NCBI GenBank assembly: GCA_040226215.1
Contig: JAVKFF010000229.1
Span: 1 to 9,985, forward strand
Source of the DNA: JAVKFF01 sp040226215
Lineage (GTDB): Bacteria > Pseudomonadota > Alphaproteobacteria > DSM-16000 > Inquilinaceae
Length of the DNA stretch: 9,985 nucleotides
Direction of reading: 5' to 3'
Below the pieces are notes generated by a model that saw nothing but the letters and a program-made list of their open reading frames with translations, made no database searches and was not told the origin of the DNA. The position numbers were made by a program, and so were the translations under genes. This document shows, piece after piece, positions 1 through 6,103 of this stretch (positions within the stretch are counted from its first letter, which is position 1; every line of letters starts with the position of its first letter).

Positions 1-1010
1 ACGGTCCCGCGTTGGACCTGCGGCATCGAGAGGGCCCCTTGGCCGGGGATCGGTCGCTCGGCTACTGCCAGGTCCAGCAGCAGACGGAACGCCTCCTCGC
101 CCATTTCGCGCGCCGGGATGTGCACGGTGGTCAGTGGTGGCACCTGGAACTGGCTGGCCGGCAGGTCGTCCATGCCGACAATGGAGAGCGCTTCCGGTAC
201 CGCCAGCCCGGCTCCGGCCGCCGCCCGCAGGGCACCGATCGCCAGACAGTCGGCGACGCAGAGCACCGCTGTGAAATCGCGCGGACGCTCGGATAGCCGG
301 GCGCTCAGCGCCGCCTCGGCCTCCGCCGCCAACCAGTCGTTGCAGGTCAGCACGCGGTCGGCCCCGCAGGCGAGACCGTGATCGCGCATCGCGTCCTGCC
401 AGCCCTCGACGCGCTGGTGGATGGTTCGCCGGCCAGGCTTCTGGATGACGATGATGTCGCGATGACCGAGGGCGATCAGGTGCCGCGTCGCCAGTTCCGC
501 CGCCCGCCGGTTGTCGGGCGCGATGCTGGTCAGCCGCATCGCCGGGTCGTCGCCGTTGACCACTACCGTCGGCAGACCGATCGCCAGCGCCCGGTCGAAG
601 ACCCGCGCATCGTCCACGGTGAGGACGAGAAGGCCGTCGGCATCAGCCCGTTCGATCGCCTCGGCCAGTCCGTCGGACCCCCGGCCGCGGAACGGGTATG
701 GCACCACCGTGATGCCGTGCAGTTCCGCCGCCCGGGTGACGCCGTCGACCACGTGCCAGGTGAACTGGTTGCGGTCGTGGTCGTCCATCGCCGCCTCGCT
801 GAGCGCCAGCACGACCCGCTTGAGGTCGAACGGCACGGCGCCCGGCATCAGGCCGGCCTGCTCCGCGGCGGCGAGGATGCGCATGCGCAGATCGGGACGT
901 ACGCCCGGCTTCCCGCTCAGGGCGCGCGAGACGGTGCTGAGCGAGGTGCCGCAGCGACCCGCGAGGTCCTGCAGCCGCACCCGCCTGGGGATTTGTGTGG
1001 TCTGGTCCAT
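1..1010 (-). CDS. LacI-family transcriptional regulator (3' end cut by window edge)
   Basis: This is probably the ligand-responsive repressor of the divergent sugar operon and of itself. Reading leftward from ATG 1010-1008 gives 336 full codons with no stop. The C-terminal part (SIVGMDDLP..., PPLTTVHIPAREMGEEAFRLL, then ...SMPQVQRGT) matches the end of LacI/GalR proteins, so only a few residues are missing. The N-terminal helix-turn-helix is at residues about 13-32 (GTSLSTVSRALSGKPGV). The periplasmic-binding-protein-like sensor domain runs from about residue 66 to the end, with the typical ARHLIALGHRDI-like segment (here ATRHLIALGHRDI) and VLCVADCLAIGAL. A GGGAG ribosome-binding site lies about 5 bases before the ATG. 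The hinge segment (residues 56-65) is short and lacks the usual P-N-x-x-A-R-x-L pattern, having P-G-A-V-P-F-D-L instead. The family call is firm. Autoregulation and the effector sugar are inferred from context. Confidence 0.93.
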   Translation of the reverse strand, partial: MDQTTQIPRRVRLQDLAGRCGTSLSTVSRALSGKPGVRPDLRMRILAAAEQAGLMPGAVPFDLKRVVLALSEAAMDDHDRNQFTWHVVDGVTRAAELHGITVVPYPFRGRGSDGLAEAIERADADGLLVLTVDDARVFDRALAIGLPTVVVNGDDPAMRLTSIAPDNRRAAELATRHLIALGHRDIIVIQKPGRRTIHQRVEGWQDAMRDHGLACGADRVLTCNDWLAAEAEAALSARLSERPRDFTAVLCVADCLAIGALRAAAGAGLAVPEALSIVGMDDLPASQFQVPPLTTVHIPAREMGEEAFRLLLDLAVAERPIPGQGALSMPQVQRGT

Positions 1011-1045
1011 CCGCTCCCGCCCCGGTTTCCGCCCTTCGCTCCAGA

Positions 1046-1088
1046 TGAAAATTTTTTGCAGTTTTGCAGTTCTTGACAGGAATTTTCA
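1046..1088. promoter_or_regulatory. Candidate LacI-type operator(s): inverted and direct repeats
   Basis: TGAAAATT (1046-1053) and AATTTTCA (1081-1088) form a perfect 8-base inverted repeat whose arms are centred 35 bases apart. Between them are a tandem TTTTGCAG (1054-1061, 1062-1069) and a TGCA-N4-TGCA element (1057-1068). The 15-base stretch 1046-1060 is itself an imperfect palindrome (TGaAAA...TTTgCA) of the size and TG...CA-ended style bound by LacI dimers. No site has the central CG usual in LacI/GalR operators. The repeats are directly visible; which of them the repressor binds is inference. Confidence 0.45.
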
Positions 1089-1101
1089 ACCGGCCAATCA
1101 T
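1073..1101 (+). promoter_or_regulatory. Sigma-70-type promoter of the sugar operon
   Basis: A perfect -35 hexamer TTGACA lies at 1073-1078. After a 17-base spacer comes AATCAT (1096-1101), which matches TATAAT at four of six positions including the important second A and last T. Transcription would start near 1107-1109, leaving a leader of about 20 bases before the first gene. The right arm of the inverted repeat (1081-1088) lies inside the spacer, so a bound repressor would block RNA polymerase. The assignment rests on consensus matching only. Confidence 0.6.
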
Positions 1102-1112
1102 CGCGGGGAACG

Positions 1113-1119
1113 GGAGGAG
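1113..1119 (+). promoter_or_regulatory. Ribosome-binding site fixing the start of the 838-residue protein
   Basis: GGAGGAG precedes ATG 1129 with 9-11 bases of spacing. The reading frame is open much further upstream (to about 511), but that extension would overlap the LacI gene and the promoter. A second in-frame ATG at 1135 is 15 bases or more from the site. The start at 1129 is therefore preferred. Confidence 0.7.
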
Positions 1120-1128
1120 CGCGAAACA

Positions 1129-3645
1129 ATGCGCATGGAGGATGGCTGGCTGACCGTGCCGCAGGGGACGGGCGCCATCGAGCACTGGCAGGTGACCGAC
1201 ACCGTCGCGTCCCCCTACGATTCGCCGGCCGAGACCATGGCCGGCGATGTCGACCCGGCGTTTTTCCGCACCCGCGACCGCAACATCATCCCGCACGAAT
1301 ATCCCTGCCGCCGGCACTTCGCCGCCCGCCATCGCGACCGGGCCCCCGAGCCGCCAGCGCCCGGCATCTGGTCCGGCTGGTGGTTCCCGCACAACGGCCC
1401 CCGGGTCGACCGGTCCGGCTTCTGGTACCGGGCGACCAGACTCGGCTGCTGGGCCCGCACCTGGGTCGTGACCGGCGAGGCGCGGCGCCTGACCCTCGAA
1501 CTCGCCACGTTCGGCGCCGCGGCCCTGTTCGTGGATGGCGCGCGGACGCACTGGCTCGCCCCCTACCGGCGCAATGACGAGCGGCGGACGACCATCACCC
1601 TCGACCTCGCCGCCGGCCGGCACGAACTGGCCGTTTGGTTCGGCGACCTCGCCGAGCGCGACACACGGTTCGCCATGTCGCTGGCGCTGGTCGAGGGCGG
1701 TCCGGTAACCGTTTCCCTGCCGCTGCCAGTGCCGCCCGAACGGGCGACGGCGCTCGCCGACCTGATGGACGGCCTGCGCTTCGCCGCACCGACGATCGAG
1801 GGCGGCGCGCTGCGCCTGCTGCTGCCCGCTCCCGCCCCGGTCGATCTGACCGTCACCGCTGAGGCCACGGGCGATGGCATTGCCGGCCACAGGGCGGAGA
1901 CGGCCGTCACCGCCGCCGCCGGGGCGACGACCGTCATCCTCGGCCGGGCGCGCGACTTTCCGGCCGGCTTCGTCACCATCCGCGTGCGCCTGGAAACGGA
2001 CGGCTTCGCGCTCGACCGCGCCCTGCCGGTGGAGATCCTGCATGACGTCGTTTCGCCGATCCCGGCGGCGACGCTGCGGGAGCGGGCCGGCCAGGTCCTC
2101 GACCGCATGGCCCTCGGCCCGCCGGGGCTGGCGCGTGCCCTCGCCCTGGGCGCGCCGGGCGGCGGCGACACGATGGCGCCGCTGATCGAGGCGGCGCTGC
2201 CGCCGGTCGAGGCCTGCCACGACTGCGCCGACTTTCTGCTCACCCAGCTGCTCTGGCTGCGCGCCGATCACGCGGATGCGCTTTCGGCGCCACTGAAGGC
2301 CCGACTCGACGCCGCGGCACTGGGCTTCCGCTACTGGCTGGACGAGCCGGGCGACGACGTCATGTGGTACTTCAGCGAAAACCACGCGCTGCTCTTCCAC
2401 ACCTGCCAGTATCTCGCCGGCAGGCTACTGCCGGATGGGCGCTTCGCGCGTAGCGGCCGCAGCGGCGCCGAGCAGGCCGAACTCGGCCGGGCCCGGCTCG
2501 ACACCTGGTTCGACGCCTTCGAGGCGCACGAGCTGGCGGAGTGGAACAGCGCGCCCTACTTCCCCATCGACCTGCTCGGCCTCGCCGCGCTCCTGCGTTT
2601 CGGTGACGACGCGCCGCTGCGCCGGAGGGCCGGGAAGGCGATCGGCCGGCTCCTCGAGATCGTCGGCCGCGCCGGTCATCATGGCTTCCTCACCGCCTCC
2701 CAGGGACGCAGCTACGAGCACAGCCTGCGCGCGCCGCGCTCGCTGGAGGTGAGCGGCATCGCCTGGCTGTGCTGGGGCAAGGGCGCGCTGCCCGATCACG
2801 GCTACGCCCTCGCCCCGCTGGCGCTGCTGGTGCGCGACGGCGCGCTGGTGCCCGATGCGGCGCCGGCGGCCGAACCTGCCCCCGGCGAACTCCGGGAATG
2901 GCGCTACGTGCAGGGGCCGGACCGGCTCGCGGCCCTCGCCCACGTCAAGGGCCCGGACTACGCGATCGGCACCGCCGTCGGTTACAAGCCCGGCGGCTGG
3001 GGCTATCAGGAGACCCTGCTGCATGCCCGGCTCGGCCGCGACCCGGACGCACAGATCTGGATCAACCAGCCCGGCGAGGTGCTGATCGGCGGCTATGCCC
3101 GGCCGTCCTACTGGGGCGGCTCGGCGACGGTGCCACGCGTTCACCAGCATCGCGGCCTGGCGGTTGCCCTGTTCGAACCTCAGCACGGCACCCTGCCGTT
3201 CAGCCACGCCTGGTTCCCGCGCGCGCGCTTCAAGACGCTGGCGCTCGACGCCTGTTCGATCGCCTTCTGCGTCGACGGCGCCTTGGGTCTGCTGCGCACG
3301 CTGCATCCCATCGAAGTGGTCGAGCGCGGGCCCACCGCCGGCGTCGAGCTGCGCCAGGGCGGCGACCGGCAGCTCTGGATCCTCAGGCTCGGCTCGAAGG
3401 CGGATTTCGGCAGCCTCGCCGATTTCGTGTCGGCGATGGCGGAATTGCGGGTCGACCTGCCGGGTTCCGACGGACGGCTGACGCTCGACGATCCCTTTTA
3501 CGGCACCCTCATCGGCCATCCCGACGGCCGGCTGGAGACCCCGGACGGCACCGTCGATCCGGCCACCTGGACCGTGGCGGGAAGCCTCGTGACGGTCCCT
3601 ACAACCGATACCATCCCCGATCGCCCGCGACAGTCGGTCGGATAA
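1129..3645 (+). CDS. Unassigned 838-residue multi-domain protein; probable intracellular polysaccharide lyase or glycosidase
   Basis: I do not recognise a named family. There is no signal peptide (begins MRMEDGWLTVP), so it should act in the cytoplasm. Its layout is read from sequence style. Residues about 100-195 form a beta-sandwich, sugar-binding-like region (LFVDG at 133-137, APYRRND at 144-150, DLAERDT at 173-179). Residues about 200-295 form a second, Ig-like beta segment. Residues about 300-575 are helical and suit an (alpha/alpha) toroid, with MWYFSENHALLFHT at 412-425, EWNSAPYFPID at 471-481 and GRSYEHS at 526-532. A beta-rich C-terminus (about 590-838) includes GYQET (625-629) and VPRVHQH (668-674). 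A toroid plus beta-sandwich with an Asn-His pair (N418, H419) and a later Tyr (Y529) recalls heparinase/alginate/chondroitin-type lyases, where Asn, His and Tyr are catalytic. It could equally be a glycosidase. Being first in a LacI-controlled ABC-transporter operon supports cleavage of the imported sugar. Coding status is secure; function is inference. Confidence 0.85.
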   Translation: MRMEDGWLTVPQGTGAIEHWQVTDTVASPYDSPAETMAGDVDPAFFRTRDRNIIPHEYPCRRHFAARHRDRAPEPPAPGIWSGWWFPHNGPRVDRSGFWYRATRLGCWARTWVVTGEARRLTLELATFGAAALFVDGARTHWLAPYRRNDERRTTITLDLAAGRHELAVWFGDLAERDTRFAMSLALVEGGPVTVSLPLPVPPERATALADLMDGLRFAAPTIEGGALRLLLPAPAPVDLTVTAEATGDGIAGHRAETAVTAAAGATTVILGRARDFPAGFVTIRVRLETDGFALDRALPVEILHDVVSPIPAATLRERAGQVLDRMALGPPGLARALALGAPGGGDTMAPLIEAALPPVEACHDCADFLLTQLLWLRADHADALSAPLKARLDAAALGFRYWLDEPGDDVMWYFSENHALLFHTCQYLAGRLLPDGRFARSGRSGAEQAELGRARLDTWFDAFEAHELAEWNSAPYFPIDLLGLAALLRFGDDAPLRRRAGKAIGRLLEIVGRAGHHGFLTASQGRSYEHSLRAPRSLEVSGIAWLCWGKGALPDHGYALAPLALLVRDGALVPDAAPAAEPAPGELREWRYVQGPDRLAALAHVKGPDYAIGTAVGYKPGGWGYQETLLHARLGRDPDAQIWINQPGEVLIGGYARPSYWGGSATVPRVHQHRGLAVALFEPQHGTLPFSHAWFPRARFKTLALDACSIAFCVDGALGLLRTLHPIEVVERGPTAGVELRQGGDRQLWILRLGSKADFGSLADFVSAMAELRVDLPGSDGRLTLDDPFYGTLIGHPDGRLETPDGTVDPATWTVAGSLVTVPTTDTIPDRPRQSVG

Positions 3646-3649
3646 TCAA

Positions 3650-3673
3650 GGTCGGGTTCGCAAAGCCCCGACC
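3650..3673 (+). other. Intercistronic hairpin upstream of the binding-protein gene
   Basis: GGTCGGG (3650-3656) and CCCGACC (3667-3673) form a perfect 7-base stem with a 10-base loop, starting 5 bases after the stop codon of the 838-residue protein. No T-run follows, so it is not a convincing intrinsic terminator. It may be a processing or stability element, or a weak attenuator, separating the first cistron from the abundant binding-protein cistron. Confidence 0.5.
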
Positions 3674-3699
3674 AGCATGAGAAAGGGAGGACTTTTACC

Positions 3700-4974
3700 A
3701 TGGCGTACCGCCACCTGAACCTCGCGCTGCCGCTGCTTGCCGGCACGCTGCTGGCCAGCCCCGCGCTGGCCCAGACCGAGATCCGCATCATGTGGTATTC
3801 CGACGGCAACGAGGGCGAGGTCGTCGCCGACCTGCTGGAACGCTTCGAGGCCGAGCACCCGGAAATCGACATCGTCCTCGACGAGGTCGCCTACCAGACC
3901 ATCCAGGAGAACCTGCCGGTCCAGCTGGAAAGCGGCCGCGGCCCCGACATCGCGCGGGTGACCAACCTGCAGACCCTGAACGAGCACTGGCTCGACCTGC
4001 GCCCCCATCTCAGCGATCCGGCCTACTGGGAGGAGAATTTCGGCAGCTTCCTCGACTGGATGCGCCCGGCTGGCTCCGACGCCATCCCCGGCTTCGTCAC
4101 CCAGCTGACGGTCACCGGTCCCTTCATCAACGCCACGCTGTTCCAGCAGGCCGGCGTTGAGGTTCCCGAGCAGGGCGCGACCTGGGAGGAATGGATCCCG
4201 GCCCTGCGCCAGGTCGCCGAGGCCACTGGCGTGCCCATCCCGCTGGCCATGGACCGCTCCGGCCACCGCTTCTCCGGACCCGCCATCAGCTACGGCGCCC
4301 AGTTGATCGACGACGAGGGCAATCCGGTCGTCCCCGATGACGGCATCCGCGCCATGGCGGAGAACATCGTCAATTGGCACCAGGACGGCACCATGGCGCA
4401 GGAGCTCTGGGGCGGCGTCTCCGGCACCACCTATGTCGGCGCCAACCAGGAGTTCGCCAACGCCGAGGTGGTGATGTACTTCTCCGGTTCCTGGCAGATC
4501 GCCCAGTTCGCCAACCAGATCGGCGACGCCTTCGACTGGTGGGCGGTGCCCAATCCGTGCGGCACGGCGGCCTGTACCGGCATGGCGGGCGGCGCCGGCC
4601 TGGTCGGTATCGCCTACACCGAACATCCGGAGGAGGTGGCCACGGTCATGGAGTACCTGGCCTCCGAGCCGGTGATCCGCGAGTTCACCGCCCGCACGCT
4701 GTTCCTGCCGGCCCATGCCGGCCTGGCGTCGAGCGGTGTCGACTACGTCTCCGACGATCCCAACGTGGCCCGGGCGCTCGACGTATTCCTGGCCGAGGTC
4801 GGCCGGCTCGAGCCCAAGGCGATCGCCATGCAGGCCTACCGCTTCAACTCCATCCTCTACGGCGCCATCATCACCCGGCTGGGCCAGGTCGTCGCCGGCG
4901 AGCTGACGCTGGACGATGCGCTGGCGCGCATGGAGGTGGACATCGCCGACCAGATCGCCGAGGCGAGCCGCTGA
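3700..4974 (+). CDS. Sugar ABC transporter substrate-binding protein (family 1 type)
   Basis: This is the periplasmic receptor that captures the sugar and delivers it to the two permeases encoded next. The 424-residue product is the usual length for family 1 carbohydrate-binding proteins. It begins with a clear signal peptide (Arg/His start, hydrophobic core LALPLLAGTLLA, ASPALA cleavage site near residue 24/25). The mature protein opens with TEIRIMWYSDGNEGEV, followed by LLERFEAEHPEIDIVL and the GPDIARV motif. GSWQIAQF and GGAGLVGIAY are typical later segments. Its only two cysteines, C287 and C292 in NPCGTAAC, probably form a small disulfide loop. The start is supported by AGGGAGGA about 9 bases upstream. 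Hairpins flank the gene on both sides, consistent with differential expression. It resembles a rhizobial sugar-binding subfamily from memory; the ligand is unknown. Confidence 0.95.
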   Translation: MAYRHLNLALPLLAGTLLASPALAQTEIRIMWYSDGNEGEVVADLLERFEAEHPEIDIVLDEVAYQTIQENLPVQLESGRGPDIARVTNLQTLNEHWLDLRPHLSDPAYWEENFGSFLDWMRPAGSDAIPGFVTQLTVTGPFINATLFQQAGVEVPEQGATWEEWIPALRQVAEATGVPIPLAMDRSGHRFSGPAISYGAQLIDDEGNPVVPDDGIRAMAENIVNWHQDGTMAQELWGGVSGTTYVGANQEFANAEVVMYFSGSWQIAQFANQIGDAFDWWAVPNPCGTAACTGMAGGAGLVGIAYTEHPEEVATVMEYLASEPVIREFTARTLFLPAHAGLASSGVDYVSDDPNVARALDVFLAEVGRLEPKAIAMQAYRFNSILYGAIITRLGQVVAGELTLDDALARMEVDIADQIAEASR

Positions 4975-4991
4975 GCCACCGGCGTGAGGTG

Positions 4992-5025
4992 TGCCGGCCG
5001 GGGTCTACCTCCTTCCCGGCCGGCA
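4992..5025 (+). other. Strong intercistronic hairpin between binding-protein and permease genes
   Basis: TGCCGGCCGGG (4992-5002) and CCCGGCCGGCA (5015-5025) form a perfect, entirely G/C-rich 11-base stem with a 12-base loop, 17 bases after the binding-protein stop codon. No T-tract follows, so full Rho-independent termination is unlikely. A hairpin at this place is known in other binding-protein operons (the E. coli malE-malF junction) to protect the upstream mRNA and raise binding protein over permease. The same role is inferred here. Confidence 0.7.
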
Positions 5026-5065
5026 TCCCGCCGCCCGCCGCGCCACCAGGCGAAGATCACCAGCG

Positions 5066-6103
5066 ATGACTGACGAAACCGAACGCCCGATCACCAGCAC
5101 GCCGTTGGCGAGCCTGAGAGCTGCCGCCTTCTGGCCGCTGCGCCTGGTCATGAACCTGATCGACCGGCCGCTGACCTGGCTGCAGGCGACGTTCGGACAG
5201 CGCGCCATGATCGTCTTCTTCCTGCTGCCCAACATGGCGATCTTCGGCATCTTCGTGATGCTGCCGCTGGTCATCAACGTCATCTATTCCTTCACCGGCG
5301 GCTCGGCCCTCTTCCTCGACGATCGGGTCGGGGTGGGGTTCGAGCAGTACCAGACGCTGTTCGACTGCCGCGATTTCACCGATCCCTTCAGCTGCCGCCA
5401 GGACGCCTTCTGGGCCGGCGTCTACAACACGCTCACCTTCATGCTGCTGCAGGTGCCGGCGGTGGCGCTGACCGCGCTGGTAACCGCCCTGGTGCTGAAC
5501 CGCGAGATGCGCGGCCGCGGCTTCTGGCGCGCGATCTTCTTCTTCCCCGTCCTGCTCTCGCCCGTCGTGGTCGGCCTGATCTGGAAATGGATCCTGGAGC
5601 GCAACGGCCTTCTGAACGCGCTGCTGAACGGGCTCGGCCTCGAGGGCACCGTGTGGCTGGGCGACAGCTTCTGGGCCATGTTCTGGGCCATCTTCGTGTC
5701 GACCTGGGCGCATATGGGATTCTACACGCTGATCCTGCTGGCTGGCCTGCAGTCGATCCCGCGCGACCTTTACGAGGCCGCCGACATGGACGGCACCAGC
5801 CGGCCGCGCGCGCTCCTGCGCATCACCCTGCCGCTGCTCTGGCCGACCATGCTGGTCGTGCTGATCCTGGCGCTGATCCGCGCGGTGCAGATTTTCGACG
5901 AGGTCTACGTGCTGACCGGCGGCGGTCCCGGCACCTCGACCCAGATGCTGGTGCAGTACATCTACCAGACCGGCTTCGCGGCGCTCCTGCGCAATCTCGG
6001 CCTGGCGGCCGCCGCCTCGATCCTGATGGGCCTGGTGCTGATGGTGCTGACCCTGCTGCAGCTCGGCATCGCCGCCAGACGGTCGCGGGAGGTGGCGGGC
6101 TGA
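5066..6103 (+). CDS. Sugar ABC transporter permease, MalF-type (first subunit)
   Basis: This inner-membrane subunit forms half of the translocation channel (345 residues). Six membrane helices are visible at roughly 48-72, 115-139, 148-172, 197-220, 262-284 and 313-338, preceded by a cytoplasmic N-terminal tail. The EAA loop that docks on the ATPase is EAADMDGTSRPRALLRITLP from residue 237, with the conserved Gly at 243. IFDEVYVLTGGGPGTST is the usual MalF/UgpA-type segment after helix 5. The only cysteines, C101 and C110, lie in the extracytoplasmic loop between helices 1 and 2. The frame is open upstream to 4991, but that would run through the hairpin. ATG 5066 gives a normal N-terminus, although its ribosome-binding site is weak (AGGCGAAG, 11-18 bases upstream), which may help keep permease levels low. 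The stop overlaps the next start. Confidence 0.94.
   Translation: MTDETERPITSTPLASLRAAAFWPLRLVMNLIDRPLTWLQATFGQRAMIVFFLLPNMAIFGIFVMLPLVINVIYSFTGGSALFLDDRVGVGFEQYQTLFDCRDFTDPFSCRQDAFWAGVYNTLTFMLLQVPAVALTALVTALVLNREMRGRGFWRAIFFFPVLLSPVVVGLIWKWILERNGLLNALLNGLGLEGTVWLGDSFWAMFWAIFVSTWAHMGFYTLILLAGLQSIPRDLYEAADMDGTSRPRALLRITLPLLWPTMLVVLILALIRAVQIFDEVYVLTGGGPGTSTQMLVQYIYQTGFAALLRNLGLAAAASILMGLVLMVLTLLQLGIAARRSREVAG

Larger units (their letters stand above)
1011..1128. promoter_or_regulatory. Divergent regulatory region between the LacI gene and the sugar operon
   Basis: This 118-base gap separates the two divergent start codons and is much more AT-rich in its middle (about 1045-1090) than the surrounding genes. 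It contains a strong-looking rightward promoter, an 8-base inverted repeat (TGAAAATT / AATTTTCA), a tandem TTTTGCAG repeat and a ribosome-binding site. The arrangement is what is expected for a LacI-type repressor acting on a neighbouring operon. I could not find an equally convincing leftward -35/-10 pair for the repressor gene. TTGAAA on the minus strand (1089-1084) is a possible -35, but it is followed only by a poor -10. Confidence 0.75.

Noticed and set aside
1054..1069. CRISPR-like or mobile-element repeat
   Set aside because: Only two adjacent 8-base copies in a promoter region with no spacers; better explained as regulatory sequence.
378..1128. Plus-strand open frames through the LacI gene, including an upstream extension of the 838-residue protein to 511
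   Set aside because: The LacI protein on the minus strand is clear in this stretch, and the extension would translate the promoter. ATG 1129 with its own ribosome-binding site is the better start.
643..2400. 585-codon minus-strand open frame spanning the promoter and the start of the 838-residue gene
   Set aside because: It is antisense to the first operon gene, crosses the promoter, and its translation is Arg/Gly/Ala-rich with no recognisable motif.
3650..3673. Intrinsic terminator between the first and second operon genes
   Set aside because: The hairpin lacks a following T-run and is only 7 bases long; kept as a possible stability or processing element.
4992..5025. Intrinsic terminator after the binding-protein gene
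   Set aside because: The stem is strong but is followed by C/G-rich sequence, and the downstream permease genes are needed for the same transporter.
4991..5065. Longer first permease starting at ATG 4991-type upstream codon
   Set aside because: The extra 25 residues would be encoded by the hairpin and look unlike permease N-termini (Pro/Arg/Ala-rich).
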